DNA from: Phallusia mammillata
Taxonomy: Eukaryota > Chordata > Ascidiacea > Phlebobranchia > Ascidiidae
Length of the DNA: 64,000 bases
Assembly: GCA_003260075.1 (NCBI GenBank)
Contig: QLIY01000152.1
Location: 108,726-172,725, forward strand
Direction of reading: 5' to 3'
The notes beneath the pieces are model-generated. The model had not been told where the DNA came from, did no database searches, and saw only the letters and a program-made list of their open reading frames with translations. Positions 1 to 12,930 of the stretch are shown here, piece after piece. The position numbers and the translations under genes are program-made. The number at the start of each line of letters is the position of its first letter. Position 1 is the stretch's first letter.

Positions 1-424
1 CTGTTGGGGATACAAAAGGCGAAAATCTTTGTTCGGTATAAAGGGCTATAAATTGTAAAATACGATTAGAATCTGCATTGGCACAACGCAGATTAGGCTA
101 TGCTGTACTGTATTTTAAGAGTCAACGGTATAACAAATTACGACAACCACAAGACAGTGGTTAGTCAGTAGATCTTTTTAATTTTACAACATATTGTGTT
201 GATTGCTCTTTGGCATAACGCTACTCATTTCCTTCTTTGGGGTCAACGTAAGTTATATCCTTTTGTAATCTTTTTCTGCATTTTACTTTCCAAGTACCAG
301 TCTGCTAAACGGAATTCTTCTTTTTAATAAACCAGTACATTCTATGTCGCAATCAACTTAACCTGGTCTTCGCAGTGGACCCTAACCTATGCAACCTACA
401 ACAGTTCATTAGAACTTTTTTTTT

Positions 425-551
425 ACAAAATCTATTCTATCCTCTTGTCTGTAATCCTTATTTACTCTCGATCAAGGCAGGCGGGGGGGGGGCACAAAAC
501 CTGTTCTATCCTCTTGTCTGTAATCCTTATTTACTCTCGATCAAGGCAGGC
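425..551. repeat. Direct repeat joined by ten G
   Basis: A segment of about 58 bases (425-482) is repeated at 494-551 with a few substitutions. Between the copies lie exactly ten G (483-492) and one C. This is one of nine such structures in the window and probably an assembly join of two allelic contig ends. Confidence 0.85.
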
Positions 552-1090
552 CTGATACACCGCACACATCGGGCTGGCAGTGGTATTTCGCCTCGCTGCT
601 CCTACGAAATACCTTACCATAGTAACGCGCACTGCTTAATTATCTCTTGGGGCATTGTGTCGTCGGCTGGGGGACGTCTCGGCCTTTCAAACGACCTTGT
701 ACAAAACAAAGCAGTTGTTTACGGCCCACACAAAAGCATTGGTGTCGGTTTCCATCCGAGGTAGGTATTAGAAAGAACGTGACAGATGATTGAAGGATAT
801 AGGTCTTGCACAATTAAGACTATGTCGTAACTGCAGCGAATTTCCGCTTTGTTTTTAAACACAGTCGGCGTCGGCAACTTTTTGTGCAAAGCGTGCCATT
901 TTATTCATCTCAAAATGGGAATAGCTTCGGGTGCCAACATTTTTGTGTGTAAAATTTGGGTCGCAACTCGCAAGTAGAAGAGCACGGCGATTTGAAGACG
1001 ATTGCATCATAATAAACAAACAATGGTTCGAATTGCACCAAATGTACTTGCATAAAATTTCGCAAATAGTTTGTCGTGTCATGAAAAAAA

Positions 1091-1222
1091 ATAGCTCGCG
1101 TGGGGTTGCCGAACAGTGCATTACAAGCTTCTGCTAGTAGTTCTACAACGGGGGGGGGGATAGCTCGCGTGCCAGGGGTTGCCGAACAGTGCATTACAAG
1201 CTTCTGCTAGTAGTTCTACAAC
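1091..1222. repeat. Direct repeat joined by ten G
   Basis: The segment 1091-1149 recurs at 1160-1222 with a 4-base length difference. The copies are separated by exactly ten G (1150-1159). The allele-like difference between the copies fits two haplotypes placed end to end. Confidence 0.85.
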
Positions 1223-1273
1223 ACCAGGGCTGAATGTAAAAAAGTGGACAATTTAAAGCAGTATACAATGTGT

Positions 1274-1425
1274 GCAACTTGACGTACGTTGATATGTTAT
1301 GTAGTTTTCTTCTAAATGTGTAAAACTGATAAGATTTCAACTGAGGGGGGGGGGGCAACTTGACGTACGTTGATATTTTATGTAGTTTTCTTCTAAATGT
1401 GTAAAACTGATAAGATTTCAACTGA
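1274..1425. repeat. Direct repeat joined by ten G
   Basis: The segment 1274-1344 recurs at 1355-1425 with few differences. The G run covers 1345-1355, that is ten G plus the first G of the second copy. Confidence 0.85.
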
Positions 1426-2860
1426 CGTCCGCCCTTACCTTTGGTTTAACTATCCTCTAAATGTGCAATCGACATCTAGGCGAAGCATATTGCTGGTTTG
1501 ATAAATAAGTGAGCCACCAATGACGTTTATTGGCAAGTAGTACAAGCTGATTTGCGGCAGCATAAGCGCTAAGAACAAAATTGACGAGATCCAATAGGCT
1601 TTGTAAATCCATAGGGCGTGCTACAAAAGGAAAACAAGATGCAGACTAGGGTTTTACGACCGAACTTTTGCAACGTTCAATTGTCAACAAGTCAAGGTAT
1701 TTTTTCAAAGTACAAAATGGAGTTGTCACAATGCATGAAAAGTGACATAAAAAATAAAAGATAACTTGATAATAGGAATAAAAATATTCGTCTTAAAAGA
1801 TGATGAAACGAAAACACGAAAATGCTCGACGTTGTGTTTTTTAAGTAGGGCAACCAACTCAAAGTTAAGGTGCTAAAATTAATAAAGTTTTAGATTAAAA
1901 ATATTCTATATTAATACACATGGATATGAGAAACTTTGGTTCAATAATAAGTTTGCGCGACTGCTGCATAGCCTAATAACTAACCTACGACATTAATCTT
2001 TAAAGATATGCGGACAATTGCAGAAACTATTTGATCGAAAAGCGCATAGCATGACGGAAATCACACCACTAGATGCAATACTGACAGTATGTGATGCCAT
2101 GGTATGTAATACACTTGCACATAATATTGTAATAATATTTTTTATCTGTACCGAAAACGCCATGTTTATCTTTGCAAGCACAAGCGATATATGTTTCTAC
2201 ACAACACAAACGTGTTTTTTTTAATTTGAAAACGGCAAGTGCGTTTACTTACTAAGGTGTGCTTGATTAGATTTTCATGTAATAAAAACGGGTCGTAAAA
2301 ATGACAGAAAAACACATTGTAACAACGGCAGTGACCAAAATTGCTTTTCACTATATCTACTATAGTGCAACTACGTACAAAATACCTATCATGCAATAAT
2401 GTTAAGTAGTGCAGGGCCTCCCCCGATCAAACAAAAAGCGTTTTACAGCAAAAACACGTATTGCTCATGGTGGACGGACATGTTAAAAGTTCACTTGGTG
2501 AAAATGGACATGGAAAATTTTGCTCAAACAAAAGTCGTGACAAGAATGTTAAAAAGTGCAACAGTCATGGTCATTTTCTTGTAAAACTTGTTTCAAAAAC
2601 CTTAAAATTGATGATTAGATACAAAAACATTTTTGATTATTAGCGTATATTTAAAACACGATAGAAAAGGCGAAAAAGTGCTTTAAAATTATAAAAATTA
2701 TACAGAAAATCCTAAATACACAAAAAAACGCAAACTGGACTTTTTTAAACCAATTCGCATTTTTGTAAAAATCATAAAAAAAGAACACAACAACTTATTG
2801 TGGCGTTTTAACACTGCACTTCCAAAGAGCAGAACCGAGACAGCAAAGCTAGCGAGCAAT

Positions 2861-5800
2861 CTACTGGCGGTCCTCTGGTTGAAAACCATGGTTTGAGCAA
2901 AAATCCTGAGTGAATGGTATACAGTTGATATAGCGACACCCGTTGCAGTCCGTGAGAGGGTATATGTAGAAAAAGAAGACAAGTGCCACAAAGAGTCCAA
3001 TGAAAAGACATGAACATGTGATCACTTGAATGCGCTTGCGATGCTTGTCGAACTTGCTGAAAGTGATGTAGGGCAGAAAAATGAAGGAGAGAAGCTGAAT
3101 AAAGGGATGCATGTAAGTAAAATGGTTTACCGCTTTTGCACAACAAACAATACCAGAAACATAACCTACCTGCTACCCTCCACATCAGAAACATTTATTG
3201 TATGCCACGTCTACAAAATGCGTCACACTGTATCTTGTCTGGAATATATCAATCTGCAGTAACTGCTGTTGTCGCTGGTCTGCGCTTCAAGGCTAATGTA
3301 GCTGATACGAGTTTATATTCTTACCTTCTTTCTGGATTAATTCTTGTTTTGTCATGTGAGCCTGAACTGCCCAGTTGTCATGTAACTTATTTAAGCATTT
3401 GACTCTGTGCGTTGTGACTTGGATACCACATCAAGATATATCGACAATACGCTTTATGACTGCCACTGATCTGTTCTGCCTGCGCGTGGATACTACATAC
3501 CCACTTAGGTAACACTATCTCGCTTACAAAACTGTACAACAAACCTTGTACAAATATATTGTTGGACTAAAAAGCAGGTACCTTAACTAAATTATTTAAA
3601 AAGTTCACGTTACTAGTAATACACGCGGTACTTACCAATCCTGCAAGGAACCCAAACATATGCGCAAAGTTGTCGATCCACGGTAAAGCTCCAAACACGA
3701 AGAGCACGGTCGTTATGGCAACTAATTTAAATAGCGCTCTTAGTGGTGACTTTAGAAGTTGCCAACTTTGAAATACTTCAACAAAGAGACAGGCCAAAAT
3801 GCCGAAGATAGAACCAGCGGGGCCAACCTAAACACAAATTTCATAACATTTATCTTTCTTGCTGCAGCCCTTAAAATGGAAATTATATGTTTTGTGGCAA
3901 TACTTTTAAGTACCAATTCACAATACTGCAAAAATTACACACACACAAAAATTAGAAAATGTTGAAAAGGATCTCAGAAATCATACTAAGTGGTTTACAA
4001 ATTATATTACAGTTAAAGTCAAAGACCCAAATATGAAAACCAAACTTAAACGTTTTATAGTGCTGTGGTATTCTCGACCGCGACGCAAAGTAAGCTTAGA
4101 TTTATAAAACCTTGTGTACAAAGAGGGCTGGAATGGTTGTGACTGAAATAACAATGTACAGTAATGCAAATTTTGTACTTGTACCTCTGCCCTGTAGGGA
4201 AGGAATATGGCTGAGCCAAGGTTGCCAGTTATCCCACTAAAAACGTATATGATACTGATTCGATGCCAGCCAGCTAACTTCTCCATATCTCTCAATACTG
4301 TCATCTGGAACACGACTGAAACCAGGCAGTGGAGTAACCTGTGAAAAATTCACAGCCAATTTGAAGCGAGATTCGGCATTTAATTTGTACTTTGTTTCTA
4401 TGTTACCACGATATTACACAGGATTTTAACCGAACATCCAGCATAAATTACCCTCAGTAAATAAACCGACATAGTCTAAAATAAGCAAGGCAAATGATTG
4501 CGTATAAGCCGTAGTGATAATAAGGTACTAATTTCGTAAAAATTGTATGAAATATACTTTATTAAAAAGCTCAAACTTACAACGCTTCGGACTCGAATTT
4601 AGAACGTAAAAGCATGATGTTATCCCAAACGAACATGTGACTAATGAAACAAGTCAAAGCAGTAGCCATCTGAAAAGATATTCATGAAAGTCAACTTACC
4701 CGGCGTGAAGCAACACAGGCAACCATAACCTGTAGATCTGATCAGGATATTCGGGATCTCGAAACGGAATCAATCCGCAAGTATCTTGCATACAGTTGAC
4801 CTGTGAGCAGAGACTGGCTTCGGAGTGGTACACGCCGTGTTTGTAAAGACAATACTGCTCTGTGACAATCTCGCATCTGCAGAAACAAGAAACGGTTTTA
4901 GGTTGGGTTAACGAACCTAATAGCTGGGGATGTGCCAAAACTGCAAATGTTCTGTTCGATCGAGCACCAAGCATCTCACTTTAATGATCGGTGCTCGGCC
5001 GAACACGCTCGGTGCATTATGACATCACAAAAATCCCCTTTCTACGTTTTAGCTCTCCAAGGCCTCTTACGTCACCGGCAGTGTTTTATTAAGCTGTACA
5101 TGCCCACAAAGTACGCGTTTTTCCACCATGTAGTGCATTTGAAAAATCATTCGTTTTTGTTCATAGACACCGTTTAGAACACTAGTTACATATGTTAGCA
5201 GGGCGTGAATATGCAAATTTAACACTCGGGTCAGTTTGTGCAACTGCTCGGCCGAGCACCGAGCATTAAAAACAGCGATGCTCGGTACCAAGTACTCAGG
5301 TTCTGGCTCGGCTCGGCCCATCCCTACTAATAGCTTGTTGTACATTTGCATAACTTCAATCAAAGAGTCTTATATGAAGTAGAAGAAGTGTGATAATATT
5401 AATCAAAAGCGAGTACACTAGTGAAAAGCAAAACTTGCAGTTATGTTATGGATGGCTAATAAACTAACAAAATACTTTACATTAGTCATTATCGCTTGGT
5501 AAAGTGTTCGTACCTCGCTTCTTGGCCGATGCAGCACGGGTGTCCGACAACTTCACACCTAACGTTGTCGATCGAGCTGTTTTGGAAGTCTTCTTGTGGA
5601 AGAGGGTCGCTACAAATCTACACAATAATTTCCATTGTTAAGCCACAGTAGCTTTGCTCTTAGTAGATTAGGTAAACTGAAAGTGTGTATATTGCCAAAT
5701 CATGTTGTTTCACAAATGTTACTATAACTTCAAACTGTGATTAGTAACTAAATTTATTTGAGAGTTGAGACATAGGTTAGTTGTTCATTTAAAGTTTTTT

Positions 5801-8800
5801 TGTTGACGAACCGGCCACTTGGTGATGTCATCAGGCCACTGGTCAGCAGTTGAACTTGAGTGCTGACTTCGACAATATCGTGGATCCTGACCACAAACCG
5901 AACCTGAGGTGCGCTTTTCAAAGTTGTCTAAACAAACAATTTTGAAATTTTGTTACAAATAAACTTAAAACATAAAATAAACTATAAACATAAAACAGTT
6001 GTTTGAGTTGTTGGGAAATAAAAAGGAATGTTTAATGACTGTTTTTACCAAAACTTTACCGAAAAGGTATACCCTTAAAAGTAAAAACAACAGAGTCTTA
6101 CCTCCATACGTCGGGGGGTCAAAGTCAGGCCATTTCACCCATTTGGCAAACGTGAACTACAAAAACATGCTAATTAAGTAAGGCGACAATCACTGCAGGC
6201 AGGCCCAAAACTTAAAAGTACAACTAAAGGTTTTTCATTGCAATAACAAATTTAAGAGACACTCACAGGACAGTCGTTGGTCTGAATACAGCCCGAATTA
6301 TCATTTCTGACACAGCAGGCTGACTCCTTTTCAAGTAATCGTTCGTTTTTAATGAATTCCTGCAGTTTGGGGTCTAATCGCATGCAAGGTGAATATTTTG
6401 CACCCAAATGAATAAGATCTTTCTGTAATGAAAGAATGTTTACAATACTTTAGACATAAAACTAAAAATCAAGGGTTCAAAATGGTTTGTACAGAACATT
6501 GTGGTTATTAATTTTGAAAGGTCAGCATTACAATGCTTTCACTACATATGACCTGCAGGTTTTTTTAAGGTTTGGTTTGGGTGACCGGCTGACCGCTAAG
6601 TAGTTTTAAGAGACCGCAAGTGTTTCATTTAAATACCAAAAAGAGCCCTGTAGTTGCAAGTCCAAATTTTGAGAAACCGCTGGAGAAATTTGAAAACACC
6701 TTAAAAAAAACACTGATGACCTGCCATTTGTGATGTTATGTGTGTTGTATGAACAACATGTATGATGTATGTAATGTAAAACTAAGTAAGAATGTTGATA
6801 CTGGTGTAAAAAACAACAAAACTGACCGTGCGGGGGCCGATCCAAAAGTTTTGTGGTTCCTCAAACACCTCACTGACCCTTGACAATGATTTTTTCGTGG
6901 TCTGAGGAAAAAAATAACATATGTTACAATACTACTAAGCAATCTAATGATTTGAAATGCTGATAATTTGAGACACCTTTTTGGTATAACAATAACTGCT
7001 TGTACATTTTATAAGAAAACAAAAGTGGATTCATGTTAATATGACATAGCAGTAGCAGTGAATCATTTCTAGTTAAAATCTTGACTGATAAGAAATGGCC
7101 TTTGTTAAGCAAACATGTGATACAACTTACTGTGAATTTCTCCTTTGTGTACGTGAAGCCAATGGGGGCGATACCATAGACAGCTATTGATATGATGCAG
7201 ACAACAATATGGACAAATGTAATCCAGTAGGTAAAGTATGGTCTAAACATGACAGAAAGTGTTTATTTTCCTGTGGCACTAGTGTAGTGTTTTAGTTGTA
7301 TTATGTACAAGTCAAAAATCAAAATTTATACAATACAAAAGAATACACATTTGATAGTTACAAATAAGATTAACTTTAACAAAAGAGTACTTACCTGTGG
7401 TTGTCAAATTGGTCCAGTTGTATCCTGACATTGCTGTTGAGTCTTTTCCGGGTCAACCCTCTGTTAAGCCACCGACCAACCAAGCCTCTACCAAACTGAC
7501 GCTTTTCCCGATGGAAAGCATTTGACAAAACTCTGTTTACCCCAATCTTGCGACCATGTTTACGGGACTCATCAGCATCAATTTGATTTACAAGTTCAGC
7601 CCGGCGATATGATATTTGTCTGTAGAAACAATTTGGTCAATTACCAAATGCTTTTTTTTAAAATTTAATATTGTTTGTATGGTGGCTTTCAAGCATTTTT
7701 TATAGTTGGTACCACATTAAACCAAAAAGGGCATTAGAAATCACACACCTTTTGCTTGGATACTCGTCAGTGGTGGTTTGGTCAAAGAAAACTTCATCTG
7801 CAAGTGATTCATCTTCCATTATTGTTGGCATCTAACACATGGCAGAATTTAAAACATTGGCTAATGGTATACGAACACCACAATTGTTGCTGTATATAAA
7901 TATATGCATAATATATTTACTAAATAGTCAACTCACCTCCTGTAGAAAGCTGGTGTCAATTTCCTGATCTGATTCCTTGATGTCATCCTCAGCCAAACTG
8001 GGCAAAGCAAAACTTCGCTTGTCTGCCCCAAGATGTTCAGATGACACAAGATTGTTCATCACAGATGTACCCTAAGATGTGTGTTTTGTTAGTGATAAAT
8101 GGTATGAAAAACAAAAGCAGTAATTTTCACTCATTCAAACAGCATAATACGGGTGGAAATTTTTGTAAATTTGGTATGTCATGTACCTTGACAACAGCAC
8201 TCAGCACTTTCCAGCTCATTCTCGCAACCGACTCTTTTCTCATGCGTTGGCTTGTGTTTCGCATGCCAGGGGCAAATCGCATGCTGGCTATAGAACGAGC
8301 GCTCGGAGTCACTGGTGTATATGGAGGTGTGCTTACTGCAATAGGGCCTGTTTAGAAAACAAGGTTTGTACAAATCTTCACAAAATATCTTACCAAACCA
8401 AACACACTCTTAGAGAAACACATGTGACAAAAAATAGTGAAACTTGTTGTTTAATCTGCAAAAAAATGTAAAATTATATCAGCGGACTTACCACCAAGTG
8501 ATGGTCCAAATTCTCCTTCTTCTGGAGTTCCAACTGCTGAATTTGTATATCTTGTGCCCCGAAAGCGAGCATATGGATCATAAATCTACACAATAGATGT
8601 CAACATATAAATACATGCTGTGATTCCAATCAAGCCATGGCTTATCTAACCTGTGGCATGGAGGGGGATGTTGACTGACTAAGGCTGCCTTCCTCCACTT
8701 CTTGTTCCAGCTCTGGCTTTAATCTTCCATATCTCATACTGCAGTACCTGTTCAAATGTGTTTTATAATGCTTACATGCATGCTAAAGCAAAGATGCCTA

Positions 8801-9692
8801 AACAGCACAGTTTGAGCACATAATGCAAGTTTTGTTTTAAAGTAAAAGTTTTACCTTAAGTGGCGTTTTCTCCATTTCTCATGATCTTCATTACAATTTT
8901 TACCGATGCCAACAAAGGATTCAGTAGCTTCCTTCATTCGCTTTGAACCACTGGAGAAAAAACATTCATTCTAATTAAGGTTTCACATGACAAGTAAAAA
9001 ATGATACAAAATATTTAAGTAAGTTTAAAACCAACAGATTTTCAACCATTTATCTCAGTTCCAACTTTTTTCTTCTTCTTAGTTGCGAAGTTTTTAATGA
9101 TAACATTTCCCCTCAATAACTGATTTCACAGACTTCAAATTACTTACTAAATTGATGTTATATTTGCCCCACAGTTGAAAAACTAATCTTGAAACACTGG
9201 AAAAGACACAACATGCAAAATTTACAAACCTGCGGATCATTGCAGTCCTTTGAAGTAGCGACGATTGTCTTTGCATTCGCCTATGTCTTGGTGGAGGCGG
9301 TCCCCTATGTCGTACATTAGATGCTTCGTTTGCCGGCATGCTTACACTGCGATTGTATGTTACTGCACCACTGCTACTTGCCTGAAAAAAAGTAATCATA
9401 TTTAGACTACAAAGAAATAAAACAAGTTACCATTTTTCATTACTTATAGTCTACAGTACAACAAATTAAGATAAGTGATTATCTATAGACTGAGCACTGA
9501 GGTTTCAACAAATAATTTAAAGCATATTGACAAATTTGTACTCAAAGTTATTGTTTTGCAAATTATTGCAATATGTCGTACATTTTCTTCAGCAGAAGCA
9601 ACTTCACGAGGTGAATCCACAGTTTCGCCATGTTTTGGAATATTCAGTTTCAGGTTGTGAATGTTCCTACCACTTGTTGAATTCCGTGACAT
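2861..9692 (-). CDS. RHBDF: iRhom, inactive rhomboid family protein
   Basis: iRhoms are catalytically dead rhomboids of the ER and Golgi. In other animals they guide trafficking of ADAM17 and turnover of EGF-family ligands. Nineteen minus-strand exons join in frame to 842 residues (human iRhom2 is about 856): 9692-9582, 9381-9230, 8950-8855, 8747-8651, 8585-8492, 8347-8187, 8071-7937, 7831-7749, 7619-7395, 7242-7131, 6901-6827, 6422-6267, 6156-6102, 5927-5812, 5617-5514, 4876-4700, 4338-4185, 3827-3636, 3094-2861. The cytoplasmic tail includes [11 protein letters not shown] (around residue 120) and a KRSFALPSL motif. TM1 follows [12 protein letters not shown] near residue 385. A cysteine-rich luminal iRhom domain spans about 423-640 and the rhomboid core about 641-800. 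The protease serine motif reads GPAGS (703-707), so the usual GxSG is lost, while the histidine in DNFAHMFG is kept. The start is the first ATG of the 5' exon. Upstream non-coding exons are possible. Confidence 0.95.
4926..5327. mobile_element. Short hAT-like element in iRhom intron
   Basis: The 402-base segment is flanked by the 8-base direct repeat TAATAGCT (4918-4925 and 5328-5335). Its ends are an imperfect inverted repeat (GGGGATGTGCC at the left, TAGGGATGGGCC read inward from the right). An 8-base target duplication is the hAT hallmark. No transposase is present. It lies in the intron between iRhom exons 15 and 16. Confidence 0.75.
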
Positions 9693-10310
9693 GGCGGTAT
9701 CTTTTTTGCTAGCACTGGGACTAACTAAACTAACCTAAACTAACTACCATAAACGAGTAAGATCAGTTACTGCGCTACGACTTTGTAGTTCCTTTTTCGA
9801 AAACGCTACGGTAATTGTTGGATTTCCAAAATAATTACACACAACAATGACAAACAACTTTAACGTAACCCCAAAACTAAAAAAAATAAAACTTGTCTTT
9901 TTGTGACAGTTGACATTGCACAAACAATTTTGATTTTCTTCTTTTTGTATAATATACAAGCAACACAAATTATGCGTGAGCACACAACCTAATAATTTTT
10001 AACACAAACTTTCTCGTTTAATCATGATCCACCAATTGTACCCTCCACTTTTTGCGCCCCATAACGTCTCAACGTTGCGCAGCTATTTCCGGCTTGGTGA
10101 TTGTTCAGTGCAATTGTGTCTCTATGTGTTCTGTCACCAAGCGAAATAAACTCAACTCAAATCAAATCAACTCATGTTCCAGTAAAGTTTATGTAAAAGT
10201 ATAATTTATTTGTCCAAGAACTTTCCTCCAGGAGCAGCAGAGCACGGTGTTCTGTGTTCTTGTAAATCTTTCGCGGCAAAATTACTTATTTTTGTGGACT
10301 TTAGTATACA
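9693..10310. promoter_or_regulatory. Shared head-to-head promoter interval
   Basis: These 618 bases separate the start codons of iRhom (minus) and PPP4R2 (plus), so the interval must hold both 5' regions. Near 10097-10180 it contains a segment ending in CAACT/CAAAT repeats that resembles a SINE tail. I saw no clear TATA box. Bidirectional promoter activity is inferred from geometry only. Confidence 0.5.
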
Positions 10311-12506
10311 ATGAAAGGAAAACCCGACCTGCCTAACATCATCGTAGAAAGTCCCAGTATGAGCGCAACAGAAATTTTTGGTCAAGCCGTGGAAGGTAAT
10401 GTAAAAAAAGTTGTGGCAATTTGATTTTGGTTTAACAAATTTTCAGCGTAAACGTACATTTATATTCTTCAGCTTTCCAAACAAACACACCAGATATATT
10501 ACCAGAGCAACTGGAGTTGTTTCTAAAGCATGTGGCTAAAACTGGGGATATTGTGTGAGTAATCTTTATTTGCAAATATTTCGAATTTTTGATGCATGTT
10601 TCTTGTAAAACTTGTAAGGTGAATACAGTGATCATGTGTTTTTGTACTAAACAAAAAGTGTAACTTTAGTTTCTTGAATGACTCAACAACATGTTTTTTC
10701 CTACTATTGTAGATTCTCTTGGGAAAAAGTTCAACAAATTTTCATACACAAACTAAAGTTGGTGCTAAATGAATTTTACCAATCAAGTCCATACAAGGGT
10801 AGCAAAGTAAATCCCAACCTAGAAAATGACAAGTTTGAAGACATGAGAGAAAGAGTTGTGCAATTGGCTGCAGATTTTGACTGGCAAGTATTTATAGATC
10901 AATAACATGTTTTAATTAATAATAATCAGTCATTTTTGGTTTACCTGTTTTAAAAAAATCTGTTACTTTAACAGTCCTCCATTTACTTTTCAACGCTTGT
11001 GTGAGTTGGTCACGGATCCAAAAAGAAACTACACAAAATGTGAGAAATTTATTCGTGCGATGGAAAAAAATCTGATGGTGGTTAGCCCATGGTCCTACTC
11101 ATCAAGGTAATACAGATTTATGCTTGTGTTTTGCACACTGAAATTCATTTTGTTTTAAGGAGAACAAGCGAAAGTTCAGAGCAAGTGAATGGTGGTTTTG
11201 ATATAAGAGCCATCAACTCTACCACCGGACGGTTAGCAAAATTTACTAAATCAAATTGATTCTTATAAAGCAAATTATTACAATAAGATTCTTTACACCT
11301 TTTCAGTTTGTTAATACTGAATATGTTTTGTTGTAATATTTGTAAACATTTTAAGTTTAAGCCAGACATTTGTTAATTGTAACTGTACTTCATGTAAGTA
11401 GGGGGGGGGGTTTTGTTGTTGTAAAGTTTAAGCCAGACATTTGTTAATTGTAACTGTACTTCATGTAAGTACATCGAAAACTTTTTTGATACAGGCCTTG
11501 GTCTAATTTGCCTCCTTCACCGATCAGTACAACTGCACCAACAATTCCAAGTATTAAAGTCACTGACAGTGATGCCGTAACACCTCCCACTGAAGATCAT
11601 GTGGAAGCTGCAGAAACCACAGCAGAAGAGAAAAAAGAAATCAATGAAGACACATCTTCTAAAGACGTTTCTGATGATAAGGACCAAATGGAGGTGGAGG
11701 AATCTAAAGAACATGAATCACCTGATACCAAGAAAGATGAAACTAAAACAGAAGCTGAAAACAATAGTGGTGATGTGTCTTCTGCTGACAATGAGAAAAA
11801 CAAAACTGAAGAAATTAATGAAAAGAATCAACCACTGCCAGGTATGGCATAATCAAATCAAAACTTATTAGTGTTTTATTTATGGCAACAAAAAACAAAG
11901 AATTCTGTAGTTCGCTTTCTCATCTGTAGTATATTGTGAAGTATATTTTTTTTGACAGATCAAAATCTTATAACAGTGTTCCATGAACATGGAGGAGTAC
12001 AGTTTTAAACATTGTATATTTTTACAGGTGTAGGTACATTGGTAGAAAAACACAATGTTATCAAGCCTCCAAACACAGATGAGAACCAAACAGAAGATGT
12101 AAGTATGCAGTATGTACATATATGTATGAAATTGTGAGTCTTGTGACCCATACGTTGTTGCAAGGCTCAAAAATGCCTGTTAGAACTTGTCGCTTTTATA
12201 GCTTTTGCATCACAGCAAAAAAAATTTCAAACAATATGATAAACTTCACATACTTCTCTATTAATTTAGTCTACCATCCCCGGCAAAACCGAGTCTGTGC
12301 CTGAAACTGCCGATGAAACGCCACCTGGTGAGCAGGAGCCAACATCAAAAACAATAGAGACCGTTCTAACTGCACGATCGCCGAAACGGAAACTAGACGA
12401 TGAAGAATCGGTACCGATGGAAGTTGGGAGCCCCACCAAGCGGCCGAAACACGATGATGACGTCAAAGCGGAAACCGACGAGCAACCAGCGGAGGCCGAA
12501 AGTTGA
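10311..12506 (+). CDS. PPP4R2: Protein phosphatase 4 regulatory subunit 2
   Basis: PPP4R2 is a core regulatory subunit of the PP4 serine/threonine phosphatase complex (with PP4C and PPP4R3), acting in the nucleus and at centrosomes in DNA damage recovery and snRNP maturation. Eight exons join to 398 residues: 10311-10395, 10473-10554, 10713-10883, 10975-11106, 11160-11231, 11495-11841, 12028-12098, 12270-12506. Residues of about 30-160 match the conserved N-terminal domain: [15 protein letters not shown], then [20 protein letters not shown] and a [14 protein letters not shown] stretch. The rest is acidic and low complexity, rich in Glu/Asp/Lys, with a basic SPKRK and TKRPKHDDD patch near the end that could serve as a nuclear signal. 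The exon 3 donor is GC (GCAAGT at 10884), and only this choice keeps the family reading frame. Intron 5 contains a poly-G join. Confidence 0.95.
11353..11471. repeat. Direct repeat joined by ten G, in PPP4R2 intron 5
   Basis: The segment 11353-11400 recurs at about 11423-11471. Exactly ten G (11401-11410) separate them, followed by a 12-base T/G-rich stretch that looks like an allele of the sequence just before the first copy with a deletion. Splice sites of the flanking PPP4R2 exons are untouched. Confidence 0.85.
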
Positions 12507-12873
12507 AAGTCTTAAAAACTATCGTTGCGTGTGACGCGTTGTTACGAATTTTTTTATTTTATCATTTTTTTCAACCGTGTTTAATACTTAGGAATAATGA
12601 ATACTGACCATTTGTGCCGAATTTCCATGAGTACAAGGTTTTTTGTCTGTTGCGGTGTGTGGTTTTATGTCACACAAAAATTAGTTTACTCATTAAAATT
12701 GCTCGTACGTTGCAAAATTCACACCGGAATTAATGACTTTTAGTACTTCTATTTTGAGTGATGCTTTATGCAACTATTTGTCTGAGCATAGTTGTCAGAG
12801 CCATCCATGACTTCTTAAAGAGTATTAGGTTGGCAGCACTCAATACACCAAGAAATGTTTTACAATGCTGATC

Positions 12874-12882
12874 TTTAATAAA
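12874..12882. terminator. Overlapping poly(A) signals of converging genes
   Basis: AATAAA on the plus strand (12877-12882) lies 371 bases after the PPP4R2 stop. ATTAAA on the minus strand (12879-12874) lies about 50 bases after the gene A stop. The two hexamers overlap, so the two transcripts would be tail to tail with overlapping 3' ends. Confidence 0.5.
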
Positions 12883-12930
12883 AAAGGAAATCGTGATTGT
12901 CGCGAATTGATCATTTGAATGAAGTGTAGG

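Larger units (their letters stand above)
1..2860. other. Gene-poor left flank
   Basis: I see no supportable gene here. Reading frames are short, lack a protein-like composition, and several cross the poly-G joins at 425-551, 1091-1222 and 1274-1425. The right edge would contain the 3' untranslated region of the minus-strand iRhom gene. I found no clear poly(A) signal for it. Confidence 0.6.

Noticed and set aside
375-764. Plus-strand frame of 129 codons
   Set aside because: It starts at GTG, crosses a poly-G join and repeats the same segment twice. No splice or homology support.
4588-4674. Possible extra iRhom exon between exons 16 and 17
   Set aside because: It begins after an AG and is open for about 28 codons, but it meets stops in the phase needed and breaks the conserved LLHAG-LLHCLV junction, which joins perfectly without it.
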